A DNA stretch of 64,000 bases, taken from positions 62,451 to 126,450 of the forward strand of contig NZ_SMOD01000018.1 in NCBI RefSeq assembly GCF_004353905.1, written 5' to 3'. How positions within the stretch are numbered: position 1 is the first letter of the stretch; every line of letters starts with the position of its first letter. Under the pieces are notes generated by a model. It made no database searches, was not told the DNA's origin, and saw only the letters and a list, made by a program, of their open reading frames with translations. The stretch is from Paraburkholderia guartelaensis. GTDB taxonomy: Bacteria > Pseudomonadota > Gammaproteobacteria > Burkholderiales > Burkholderiaceae. Position numbers and translations under genes: made by a program. Below, piece after piece: positions 16,609 through 25,014 of this stretch.

Positions 16609-17805
16609 ATGGACCAGCACGAAACACCGGTGGCGGATTTGGGGCGGCAATGGTACGTCGAACGTGAATGCTCGCTCGATGCCTTCGTGAAGCGGCTACG
16701 CGACGACGGCAGCCCGTTGCGTTACGCCTGCGAGGTAAGGCAGCGCATTCCCGTGTACGACTGCGTGGCGCTCGAAGGCGCGCTACACGACGCGGCGCAG
16801 CGCGCGCAATTGCAGGCGGAATGGGCGCACGTGCTGCGCGACGGCGCCGGCGTGCTGGTGCTCGAGCGCGCTTACGCAAACACGCAGCCTGTGGACGCTG
16901 CGACCGCAGTGTTCGAAGCCATCATCCGGGCCGAGCGGGAGCAGGGCGCGAGCGGTGCGGACCATTTTGCGAAGGCGGGCGCAAACGACCGCATCTGGAA
17001 TGCGCAACAGAAGCTTTGCCTCAAGGCGCCCGCCGTGTTCGTCGATTACTTCGCGAATCTGCCGCTCATGGCTGTGTGCGAGGCGTGGCTCGGACCGTGC
17101 TATCAGATGACCTCGCAGGTCAACGTGGTGCGTCCGGGCGGAGCGGCGCAGGAAGCGCATCGCGACTATCACCTGGGATTCCAGACGATCGAGGAGGCGC
17201 AGCGTTATCCGGCGCATGTGCATCATGTATCCGCTTTCCTCACGCTCCAGGGGGCAGTGGCCCATAGCGACATGCCGGTCGAGAGCGGGCCGACGAAACT
17301 CTTGCCGTACTCGCAACGCTATGCCGAGGGCTATCTTGCGTGGCGACGAGCCGATTTCCGCGAGTACTTCGAAGCGCATTGCGTGCAGTTGCCGCTTACC
17401 AGGGGCGACGCCCTGTTCTTCAATCCCGCGCTGTTTCATGCGGCAGGCGCGAACCGCACCGCCGACGTACAGCGCATGGCGAACCTGCTGCAGGTTTCAT
17501 CGGCAATGGGGCGCGCAATGGAAGCGCTCGACCGCACGAGCATGTGCGAAGCGATTTATCCCGTGCTTCGCGAGCAGCGCAGGAACGGCCTGGGCGTTGC
17601 AGACGAACTCGCGACCAAGGCGATCATCGCGTCTTGCGCCGAGGGCTATCCGTTTCCCACGAATCTCGACCGCGACCCGCCTCTCGGCGGCCTGGCGCCA
17701 GAAAGCCAGCAGGCACTCATGCAGCGCGCGCTGCATGAGGACTGGGAGCCAGGCAGATTCGCCGAGGCGTTGCGCGCGCATGACGCGCGACGCGACCCCG
17801 CGTAA
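16609..17805 (+). CDS. Phytanoyl-CoA dioxygenase (PhyH) family protein
   Basis: Fe(II)/2-oxoglutarate-dependent oxygenase fold, 398 residues. The iron-binding facial triad is visible as His184 and Asp186 (AHRDYH) and His277 (LFHAAG). Arg283 in GANRT is placed to bind 2-oxoglutarate. The ATG at 16609 has CGGAGG upstream; the open frame continues back over the LysR gene but has no support there. The substrate is unknown: PhyH proteins hydroxylate CoA esters, ectoine, aminoethylphosphonate and other compounds. It stands alone, with converging genes downstream. Confidence 0.82.
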   Translation: MDQHETPVADLGRQWYVERECSLDAFVKRLRDDGSPLRYACEVRQRIPVYDCVALEGALHDAAQRAQLQAEWAHVLRDGAGVLVLERAYANTQPVDAATAVFEAIIRAEREQGASGADHFAKAGANDRIWNAQQKLCLKAPAVFVDYFANLPLMAVCEAWLGPCYQMTSQVNVVRPGGAAQEAHRDYHLGFQTIEEAQRYPAHVHHVSAFLTLQGAVAHSDMPVESGPTKLLPYSQRYAEGYLAWRRADFREYFEAHCVQLPLTRGDALFFNPALFHAAGANRTADVQRMANLLQVSSAMGRAMEALDRTSMCEAIYPVLREQRRNGLGVADELATKAIIASCAEGYPFPTNLDRDPPLGGLAPESQQALMQRALHEDWEPGRFAEALRAHDARRDPA

Positions 17806-17868
17806 GCGCGGCGACGACGTCATCGGCCACGAGACGGTGAGGTGAGGATATTCAGGATTGCTGCCTGA

Positions 17869-18774
17869 TCAAGTCGACGCTCCCACCTCGACGAAGCGCG
17901 CTTCGTTCAGATCGGCGATCAGCGAGGGACCCGTTGGGCGCCAGCCGAGCCGCGCCCGGGTGAGCGCGCTCGAAGCGGGCATGTCCAGGCCGACGAACAT
18001 CCCCATCCACCCGAAATGCGCGGCCGCCTCTTCCGGCGCGATCGAAACGACCGGCAGGCCGAGCCCGCGGCCCAGCGCCTCGGCGATTTCGCGGCTCGTG
18101 ACGCCTTCTTCGCCGACCGCGTTGTAGCGCGCGCCCGGCTGACCCTTCTCCACGGCAAGCCGATAAAGGCGCACGACGTCGGAGAGATGGCCGGCCGGCC
18201 AGCGGTTCTGGCCGTCGCCGACGTACGCGCAGACGCCTTTCTCGCGTGCAATCGCAACGAGCGGCGTAATGAGCCCCTGCCGGAACGGGTTGTGGACCTG
18301 TGGCAGCCGCACCGCGCTCACGTTGAGCCCCTGTTCCAGCAGCACCTGCCCGGCCAGCTCGGACGCAATGCGCGGGTTGGGATGGTTCGGATTGAAGACG
18401 TCTTCGCTCGCCGGCTCGCCTGGCTGGGCGTTGCCGATGCCCGTGCCGGACGTGATGAGCAACGGACGCTCGGAGCCCGCGAGCGCGGCGCCGAGCGCCG
18501 CAATGGCGCGCTTGTCCTTCTCGCAGTTTTCGATGAAGCGCGAGAAGTCGTGATCGAAGGCCGTGTGGATCACGGCGTCCGCTTGCTCCGCGCCGCTGCG
18601 CAGGCTTTCCGGTTCCTCCAGCGTGCCGCGATGCACGCTTGCGCCTGCCTTGGCGAGCGCCTGTGCGCCGGCTTCGGAGCGGGTCATGCCGATCACCTCG
18701 TGACCGGCTTCGATGAGTTCGGGAACGAGCGCCGAGCCGATGAAGCCGGTCGCGCCGGTCAGAAAAATACGCAT
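17869..18774 (-). CDS. NAD(P)-dependent SDR / epimerase-like oxidoreductase
   Basis: A 301-residue extended SDR with the N-terminal motif FLTGATGFIGSALVPELI and LLITSGTGIG near 107. The canonical YxxxK pair is not visible, which places it with atypical SDRs often annotated as NAD-dependent epimerase/dehydratase. The ATG at 18774 is preferred because AGGAG then lies 8 bases upstream; an ATG at 18780 overlaps that site. It diverges from an XRE/MmyB regulator across 74 bases. Regulators of this class often control such oxidoreductases. Confidence 0.8.
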   Translation of the reverse strand: MRIFLTGATGFIGSALVPELIEAGHEVIGMTRSEAGAQALAKAGASVHRGTLEEPESLRSGAEQADAVIHTAFDHDFSRFIENCEKDKRAIAALGAALAGSERPLLITSGTGIGNAQPGEPASEDVFNPNHPNPRIASELAGQVLLEQGLNVSAVRLPQVHNPFRQGLITPLVAIAREKGVCAYVGDGQNRWPAGHLSDVVRLYRLAVEKGQPGARYNAVGEEGVTSREIAEALGRGLGLPVVSIAPEEAAAHFGWMGMFVGLDMPASSALTRARLGWRPTGPSLIADLNEARFVEVGAST

Positions 18775-18854
18775 GGTCATCTCTCCTGGGTCATGACTGG
18801 CGTACTATCTCCAAAATCTCTATACCGTTAAAGTAGTGAGTTCATCATATTAAG

Positions 18855-19700
18855 ATGACTAACAGGCTTTCCATTCCAATTCATTCGGCCGGTTCGCTCG
18901 GCGACTTCCTGAAGCGCTGCCGCACGCGACTCGACCCCGCGAGCTTCGGTTTCAGCGGGCGCAGGCGCACGCCGGGGCTGCGTCGCGAAGAAGTGGCGCA
19001 GCGGGCCAATATCAGTCCGACCTGGTACACGTGGCTCGAGCAGGGGCGCGGCGGCGCGCCTTCGCCGGAAGTGCTCGAGCGCATCTGTGGCGCGCTGATG
19101 CTCACCGATCCTGAGCGCGAGCACCTCTTCATGCTGGGGCTAGGGCGGCCGCCGGAAGTGCGCTACAAGCCCGTGGACGGCGTCAATCCGAGGCTGCAAC
19201 GCCTGCTCGACTCGCTGCGCTTCAGCCCGGCCATCGTCAAGACGGCCACCTGGGAGGTCGTGGCCTGGAATCGCGCTGCGGCCATCGTGCTGACCGACTA
19301 CGGCAAGCTCCCGCCCGGTCAGCGCAACATTCTGCGCTTCCTGTTCTGCAACCCGGACGTGCGCGCCAAGCAGCACGACTGGGACAGCGTGGCCCGCTTC
19401 GTGGTGGGCGCATTTCGGGCCGACGTGGCGCGCGCGGGCCTCGTTTCGGCCGTTGGCGAACTCGTCGATGAATTGTGCAGCGTCAGCCCCGAGTTCGACG
19501 CCCTGTGGCGCGAGAACGAAGTGCTGGCGCATGCAGAAGCCGACCATGTGAAGCGCTTGCACCATCCCACGCTGGGTCTGATCGCGCTGGAGCAATCGGC
19601 GTTTTCCGTCGATGGCCGTCCGGACCTGCACATGATCGTCTATAACCCGGTCGATGCCGGGCAGGCCGAGCGCATCAAGGCGCTGATCGAGCAGTCGTGA
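18855..19700 (+). CDS. XRE-family regulator with MmyB-like ligand domain
   Basis: A 281-residue helix-turn-helix regulator (TPGLRREEVAQRANISPTWYTWLEQGRG at about 38-65). A C-terminal MmyB-like ligand-binding domain begins near residue 105 (RLQRLLDSLRFSPAIVKTATWEVVAWNRAA), with the late block HPTLGLIALEQSAFSVDGRPDLHMIVY. In Streptomyces MmyB this PAS-like domain binds fatty acids. It diverges from the SDR gene, its likely target. Confidence 0.88.
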   Translation: MTNRLSIPIHSAGSLGDFLKRCRTRLDPASFGFSGRRRTPGLRREEVAQRANISPTWYTWLEQGRGGAPSPEVLERICGALMLTDPEREHLFMLGLGRPPEVRYKPVDGVNPRLQRLLDSLRFSPAIVKTATWEVVAWNRAAAIVLTDYGKLPPGQRNILRFLFCNPDVRAKQHDWDSVARFVVGAFRADVARAGLVSAVGELVDELCSVSPEFDALWRENEVLAHAEADHVKRLHHPTLGLIALEQSAFSVDGRPDLHMIVYNPVDAGQAERIKALIEQS

Positions 19701-19895
19701 CACCGCAGCGCGCCTCCTGATCTCCTTCGTCTTTCTTTCCCATCGCAACACTCCAGGTTTGTCCTCGCTGCACGACAGCGGGCGCGACGCTTGCGGGCAA
19801 AGGCGGTCCGCTGCTCGCCGTAGCGAGCGCGTTTCGCTTCGCGGCAGCGAGGCATGGGCGGATAGCCAGCGCCGCGTCCAACCAGGAGACGTGTC

Positions 19896-21380
19896 ATGGG
19901 AGACGAGAACAACGCGCATCATGGATACGACCGGCGCCGTTTTCTTGCCGGCGTAGCGGCGGTTGCCGGCAGTGTTGCGCTACCGGGCTGTGGCGGCGGC
20001 GGTGGTGGCGGCGACCCGGGCGGCCAGAACGGCGATGCGCCCGCGCCCTCGATCGGCGACGTTCCCTCGCCGGACGGCGCCGACCGTTATAGCTTGCCGC
20101 GTCCGGCGTTGCCGAATCCCGCGAGTTCGGGCATCGATTTCATCGTGCTCGTCACGATGGAAAATCGTTCCTTCGACCACTTCCTCGGCTGGGTGCCGGG
20201 CGCCGAAGGCATGCCCGCGAACCGGCAGTTCAAGGACGGGTTCGGCGCGACGCAAACGCCGTTTTCGCTAGCGGCGAATTCCGCCTATGGCTACCAGGCG
20301 TGCGCATATCAGGACCCCAATCACAGCTACGACGGCGCACGTACGCAACTGGCTTCGGGCGAGATGAACGGCTTTCTCCTGACGCCAGGCACGAGCCTGC
20401 ATCAGGGCGACTTGCTCCCCATCGGCTACTACACGCAGGCCGACGTGCAGTTCTTCGATGCCGTGGCGAGCAGTTACACGATCGGCGACTTCTACTTCAG
20501 CGGCATCCTCACCAGCACGTTTCCCAACCGCCTTTACCTGCACAGCGGCGCCACGGATCGACTCGACGACAGCATCGACAGTTCGACGCTCCCGACGATC
20601 TGGGACAGGCTCAGCGACGCGAACATCGGCTGCAACTACTACTATCACGACGTGCCGTTTACGGCGCTTTACGGCACGCGCTATGTCGGCATTTCGCGTC
20701 CGTTTTCGGATTTTGTCGCGCATGCCGAGACCGGCACGCTGCCGCCGTTCTGCATGGTCGATCCGGCGTTCGCGGGCGAGCCGCAAGGCACTTCCGCGGA
20801 CGATCATCCGCACGCGGATATCCGCAACGGCGAGGCATTTCTCGGGCAGGTGTACGAGGCGCTGCGCACGAGCCCGACCTGGAGCCGCACGCTGATGATC
20901 GTCGTGTACGACGAATGGGGCGGCTTTCTCGAGCACGTGGTGCCGCCCACGAGGCCGATCAGCAAGAACGAACTCGCACTCGGCAACGACGGCAAGCTGG
21001 GCTTTCGCGTGCCGCTCGCGCTCTTGGGGCCGCGCGTTCGCGCAGGCACGGTCACGCGCTACCCGTTCGATCCAAGTTCAATACACGCGCTGCTGCAATG
21101 GCGGTTCGGCTTGCAGCCGCTCGGCGTGCGCGGCAGTGATTCGGCAACCTTCAATCTTGCCTATGCGCTCGATTTCACCGATGCGCCGCGCACCGATGCG
21201 CCGGCGTTCACGATCGCTCAGGGCACGTTCGGCGGCGAGTGCTCGGGGACGCCCGGGTCGTCGTCCTCGAATCCGGTGTCGTCGATCGATCAGTCGCAGC
21301 TTGCGACCAACCCGAACGTGGACCGCTTCGCGGACCTGCGCGCGAAGGCCGCTTCGTTAGGATTCCAGACGGGGGGATAG
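19896..21380 (+). CDS. Tat-exported phosphoesterase of the phospholipase C / acid phosphatase family
   Basis: A 494-residue phosphoesterase-family enzyme (alkaline-phosphatase fold). The twin-arginine signal is DRRRFLAG at 12-19, followed by a hydrophobic stretch ending ALPGC, which may be a lipobox. Metal- and phosphate-binding motifs are visible: VTMENRSFDHFLG near 87, the acidic DPNHSYDG, ADDHPHADI and VVYDEWGGFLEHV. A poly-Gly linker follows the signal region. A Tat lipoprotein anchored in the membrane or secreted is likely; the substrate (phospholipid or phosphomonoester) is unresolved. The 195-bp region upstream holds nothing gene-like. Confidence 0.85.
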   Translation: MGDENNAHHGYDRRRFLAGVAAVAGSVALPGCGGGGGGGDPGGQNGDAPAPSIGDVPSPDGADRYSLPRPALPNPASSGIDFIVLVTMENRSFDHFLGWVPGAEGMPANRQFKDGFGATQTPFSLAANSAYGYQACAYQDPNHSYDGARTQLASGEMNGFLLTPGTSLHQGDLLPIGYYTQADVQFFDAVASSYTIGDFYFSGILTSTFPNRLYLHSGATDRLDDSIDSSTLPTIWDRLSDANIGCNYYYHDVPFTALYGTRYVGISRPFSDFVAHAETGTLPPFCMVDPAFAGEPQGTSADDHPHADIRNGEAFLGQVYEALRTSPTWSRTLMIVVYDEWGGFLEHVVPPTRPISKNELALGNDGKLGFRVPLALLGPRVRAGTVTRYPFDPSSIHALLQWRFGLQPLGVRGSDSATFNLAYALDFTDAPRTDAPAFTIAQGTFGGECSGTPGSSSSNPVSSIDQSQLATNPNVDRFADLRAKAASLGFQTGG

Positions 21381-21409
21381 CGCAGAGACGAGGGCAGACT
21401 ATGATCCGG

Positions 21410-21435
21410 GATCGCCGTGTCAGTGCACGGCGATC
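21410..21435. other. Perfect hairpin between convergent genes
   Basis: GATCGCCGTG at 21410-21419 and CACGGCGATC at 21426-21435 form a 10-bp stem with a 6-base loop across the pqiC stop codon. It lies between the convergent phosphoesterase and pqiC genes. There is no T-run, so it is at most a weak or Rho-assisted terminator. Confidence 0.5.
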
Positions 21436-22031
21436 GACGCCGCGATCCGGTCGGCAAGCTCGCCGAGCACGCGACTAAGCGCTGCGGCTTGCGACGCCGC
21501 ATCGTGACCCTCGACCGGCGCGCTCAGCGCCGCCTCCTGGGTCAGCGTGGTTCGTGCGGGCTGCCCCGCGAGGAGCGTCCACGCCACTTGCAGCGTGAGC
21601 GTGCCGCCTGCGCTCGCGTTGCAATCGAGCACCGTGACGACGAGCGTGCGCGTGCCGGCGGGCGCGGGCGCGTCCGGAAAAACGAAAGCGCCGGCCGGCA
21701 GGCGCGGCAGCAGGTCTTGCGCGAGCGTGCTGCGCATCATCTGCGCGAGCGGTGCGCCCCAGCGGTCGTTGTCGTCGATTGCGAGCCGGTTGGGCGCGAC
21801 ATGCGTCACCACTTCGGGCCGGTCGAGCACGGCGGGGATATGCACGGCGCTCAGCTGCACCGGCGCCATGGCGGCGGTAGAAAGCGGCGCTTGCGAGGGC
21901 GTCGCGTTGAGCGTGACGTAACGTGTGGGCGCGCTGTGGCCACATGCGGTGATCCCGAGTCCGATGCCCACGAGCACGACTGCGCGCAGCAGTCGCGCGA
22001 TCGAGGCCCGGCTCGCCTGGCGGCGCATCAT
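21420..22031 (-). CDS. pqiC: PqiC-like lipoprotein of the intermembrane transport complex
   Basis: A 203-residue outer-membrane lipoprotein (ABC-type transport auxiliary component family). The lipobox is GITACG near residue 30, followed by SAPTRYVTLNATPSQ, typical of the family start. In E. coli PqiC rings contact the PqiB tunnel at the outer membrane. Its ATG overlaps the pqiB stop by 4 bases, so translation is coupled. Confidence 0.85.
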   Translation of the reverse strand: MMRRQASRASIARLLRAVVLVGIGLGITACGHSAPTRYVTLNATPSQAPLSTAAMAPVQLSAVHIPAVLDRPEVVTHVAPNRLAIDDNDRWGAPLAQMMRSTLAQDLLPRLPAGAFVFPDAPAPAGTRTLVVTVLDCNASAGGTLTLQVAWTLLAGQPARTTLTQEAALSAPVEGHDAASQAAALSRVLGELADRIAASIAVH

Positions 22032-23326
22032 TGGCTCTCCTCCTGCGCCTTGCCGTGCAGCAGCGCTTCGGGGTGCCGGTCGAGATAGTCGGCGAGCGCC
22101 CGAACCGAGCGTGCGGTATCGGTCAGCTCGCGCAGCGCGGCGGGCAGGTCGTTCTGGCTCGAGGCGTCTGCGCCCAGCGTGCGATTGGCTGCTGCGACAG
22201 TGCGATCGGCTTCGTTCGCCGTCTCGCGCAGCTGCGCGACGAGCGGGCCGATCTGGGGCGACACCTGCGCGAGCGTTTGATCGATCTGCGCAACCGAGCG
22301 GTCGATATGCATGAGGCTGTCGCGGATCTGCGGCGAGGAGCTGATGGCGTTCACGTGCGCCGCGATGCTGCGCACCTCGTCGCCCGTTTGCTTGATGGGC
22401 AGGTCGTCGATCTTCCGGATCACGTCGTTGGCGCGCGAGGTCATGGTGTCGAAGTCGGCGGGGGCGACGCTCGGGATCACGGGAAGGCCGTTGTCGGCGG
22501 TGAGCGTTGCGCCTTGTGCGCCCGCAACGAAGTCGAGATCGACCTTGCGCGGCCCGACGAGCGGCGGATCCTGCGAAAGGCGCGCGCGCAGCCCGTCGGC
22601 GACGAGGTGATCGAGCATACCGTTGACGAGCGGCCGCCAGTTGCCGTCTGCGGGCGGCGGCGCGCCGACGATGCCGAGCTGCGCCGGGTCGAGCGCGAGC
22701 TGAACCGGGGTGCTCAGCGCGCCCGTGCGCGCGTCGTAGCTCAGGCGCACGCTCGTGACGGTCCCCACGGGAAAGCCGCGCAGATCCACCTCCGAGCCGG
22801 TCTCCAGGTTGCCGACCGCGCCGTCGAAGCGCACCGCATAGGTCACCATCGGGCCGTGTTCGGGTGCAAGCGGGGGGCGGCGATCGCTGCCGTCGAAGTG
22901 GTCGGCATGTTTGCCGGGACCGGGTTCCATAACGATTTCGGGTCCCGAAAGCATGGCCTTCAGCGAGGCCGGGTCGCTCAAATCCACCTTTGCGCCGCGC
23001 AGGTAAAACCGCGTGCCCGAGCGCAAATACGGATTCTCCGCCCGGTCGATCCGGAGTTTTGCTTCGACATGCTGACCATCGGGCGCGAGCGACACGTCCG
23101 AGACGGCGCCCACCTTCACGCCGTGCAGCGTGACGATCGTGTCGTCGGGCTTCATGCCGTAGGCGTTGTCGAACGTGACGACAACGGTCTCGCCGTCATG
23201 GATGAGCGCGCGCAGGCCGAGCCAGCCCGTCGCGCCGATCGCGGCGATCGGCACGGCCCAGATCCAGCCGGGCCAGGCGCTGCGCCGCACTTCGGCTTGC
23301 GTGCGGTGGCGATGCGCGCCGCTCAT
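22028..23326 (-). CDS. pqiB: PqiB-like MCE-domain protein, shorter than usual
   Basis: Periplasmic tunnel-forming MCE protein for intermembrane lipid transport. One N-terminal membrane helix lies at about 19-37 (WIWAVPIAAIGATGWLGL). Two MCE modules are visible, near 45-135 (VTFDNAYGMKPDDTIVTLHG) and 160-260 (VRFDGAVGNLETGSEVDLRG). Helical segments that build the needle in known PqiB follow. The 432 residues compare with about 546 and three modules in E. coli PqiB. The ATG at 23326 overlaps the pqiA stop; a much longer open frame upstream is antiparallel-like shadow over pqiA. Confidence 0.87.
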   Translation of the reverse strand: MSGAHRHRTQAEVRRSAWPGWIWAVPIAAIGATGWLGLRALIHDGETVVVTFDNAYGMKPDDTIVTLHGVKVGAVSDVSLAPDGQHVEAKLRIDRAENPYLRSGTRFYLRGAKVDLSDPASLKAMLSGPEIVMEPGPGKHADHFDGSDRRPPLAPEHGPMVTYAVRFDGAVGNLETGSEVDLRGFPVGTVTSVRLSYDARTGALSTPVQLALDPAQLGIVGAPPPADGNWRPLVNGMLDHLVADGLRARLSQDPPLVGPRKVDLDFVAGAQGATLTADNGLPVIPSVAPADFDTMTSRANDVIRKIDDLPIKQTGDEVRSIAAHVNAISSSPQIRDSLMHIDRSVAQIDQTLAQVSPQIGPLVAQLRETANEADRTVAAANRTLGADASSQNDLPAALRELTDTARSVRALADYLDRHPEALLHGKAQEESQ

Positions 23327-24528
23327 GGCTTTCTCCGCGTATGCACGTCCCACATCATGCGCGGATCGAAGCTGCGCGAAGCCATCATCGTGAAGAAGAC
23401 GACCAGCGCGAACGCCGTCGCGCCGATGGCGGGTCTCGCCACCGCCACGCCGTCGAAGTGGATCAGCGGAACGAAGGCCGCGATCGTGAATACGTCGACG
23501 TTCGACCAGCGGCCCAGTTCGTCGATCCAGCGGTAAAGATGGGCCTTGGCGCGCAAATGCCGGCGCGAATGGCGCAAGACCGAGGTGATGAACCACACCA
23601 TGCCGCCGAGCTTCGCAAGGGGAATGACGATGCTCGTGAAAATGATCAGGATGCCGAATGGCCACAAGCCGACGTGAAAGAGCTGATACACGCCGTCGAT
23701 GATGCGGTGCGAGTCGTAGTGTCCAAGCTGCCGCGACATGGTCATCGGATAGAAGTTGGCGGGCACGGTGAGTACGAGCGCCGCAAGCGTGAGCGCGGAC
23801 GCACGCACCACGGCGTCCGGCTTGCGCGCACGTAGTTTGAGGCCGCAGCGCGGGCATGGCCGGCCCTCTTGCGAATTGGGCACGACGAGGTCGCACACGG
23901 GGCAGGACAGCGCGCCATGCCCGTGCGGCGCTTGTTCGTCCGGGGCGATGGCGCGCCAGACGGTGCGCCGATCGAGCGAGGCGCGCGTGAGCATCGACAT
24001 GAGCGCGGCGAGGATGAAACAGTAACCGCCCGCCCCGATCGTCCCCGTGAGGTTTTGCGTGACGCGCGCATAGCCGACGAGGCAGCCCACGAGATACACG
24101 TCGGGCATGGCCCAGATGTCGAGTGCGATAGACCAGCGAAAGAGCGTGCCGATATGCTTGAATCGCACTCCGAAACGGACCATGGCCAGCACGATCATGA
24201 GCGCGCCGAAGCGCACGAGAGGCAGCACGATGCCGAACGCGCCGAGCAACAGCGCGAGCGCGAGCCAGCCGTCGCGCCATATCGACACGACGCCCGACGC
24301 GAGAACGGACGAGCGATCGGCGCCGAGCATGTGCACCGTCATCAGCGGCGCGAGGTTGGCGGGGAACAGCAGGACGAATGTCGTGATGGCGCAGGCGAGC
24401 GAAGCGGTGATGCTGCGCCCGCTGCGCCGCTCGAGCGGGTAGTGGCAGATCCTGCAGCGCGCGAGCATGCGCGGGCCGAGCGGAGGGATGTCCTCGAGGG
24501 CGCCGCATTCGGGACAGCCGATCGTCAT
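23323..24528 (-). CDS. pqiA: PqiA-like inner-membrane protein
   Basis: A 401-residue integral membrane partner of PqiB. It has two PqiA modules, each starting with a zinc-ribbon-like pair of CxxC motifs (CPEC and CRIC at about 5-30; CPVC and CPRC at about 208-229). Each is followed by four hydrophobic segments. First gene of pqiABC, joined to pqiB by an ATGA overlap. In E. coli the operon belongs to the paraquat/SoxS response and supports envelope integrity. Confidence 0.9.
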   Translation of the reverse strand: MTIGCPECGALEDIPPLGPRMLARCRICHYPLERRSGRSITASLACAITTFVLLFPANLAPLMTVHMLGADRSSVLASGVVSIWRDGWLALALLLGAFGIVLPLVRFGALMIVLAMVRFGVRFKHIGTLFRWSIALDIWAMPDVYLVGCLVGYARVTQNLTGTIGAGGYCFILAALMSMLTRASLDRRTVWRAIAPDEQAPHGHGALSCPVCDLVVPNSQEGRPCPRCGLKLRARKPDAVVRASALTLAALVLTVPANFYPMTMSRQLGHYDSHRIIDGVYQLFHVGLWPFGILIIFTSIVIPLAKLGGMVWFITSVLRHSRRHLRAKAHLYRWIDELGRWSNVDVFTIAAFVPLIHFDGVAVARPAIGATAFALVVFFTMMASRSFDPRMMWDVHTRRKP

Positions 24529-24629
24529 GGGCGGGGCTCCTGACTACGCCTCGCGATGACACACGATTCGCATCAGTGAGGCAGTTTCAGGACCACGCGC
24601 ATAAAGCGTTCCCGCGCCGGGGTTGGCTT

Positions 24630-24899
24630 TCAGTCTTCGGATTTACCGCGGTTCAAGGCCCATGCCGCGCCGAGCGCGAAGCCGACGGCGGCGGCGAGCC
24701 CGAGCGCCGTCATGGGCTTGTCGGCGACGTTGTCGCGCGTGGCGTCGGCGGCATTGTTGAGGGCCTGCTGGGATTTGCCATATAGCATCTTTGCCTTGCC
24801 GGCCAGACCCATGGCGGGGTCGCCCAGCAAGCGACCGGCCAGGTGCTGCGCTTCTCCCGCGACCTCGTTCGCCACGGCGTGTGCGTGTCTCGTGTCCAT
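24630..24899 (-). CDS. Small CsbD-like stress protein with C-terminal membrane anchor
   Basis: The product has 89 residues. Residues 10-50 (EVAGEAQHLAGRLLGDPAMGLAGKAKMLYGKSQQA) look like a CsbD general-stress repeat. The C-terminus (PMTALGLAAAVGFALGAAWAL) is a glycine-rich membrane helix like that of ElaB/YqjD (DUF883) proteins, which tether ribosomes to the membrane. A mixed CsbD/DUF883 architecture is my reading; function is unknown. It stands alone. Confidence 0.7.
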   Translation of the reverse strand: MDTRHAHAVANEVAGEAQHLAGRLLGDPAMGLAGKAKMLYGKSQQALNNAADATRDNVADKPMTALGLAAAVGFALGAAWALNRGKSED

Positions 24900-25014
24900 G
24901 ATCGTGCTCCTGTGTGCTCAGGGTGGGGTCATCGAATATGCGCGCTCCACTTGCGCAATGACGGTGGAGCAACGCGAATGCCCGCAGTGCAGCGATCGAT
25001 GAAACTAGTGCAAA

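Noticed and set aside
22028..24562. An 844-codon reading that would join pqiB with upstream sequence
   Set aside because: The first 412 codons overlap pqiA in another frame and are arginine-rich without family features; PqiB begins at 23326.
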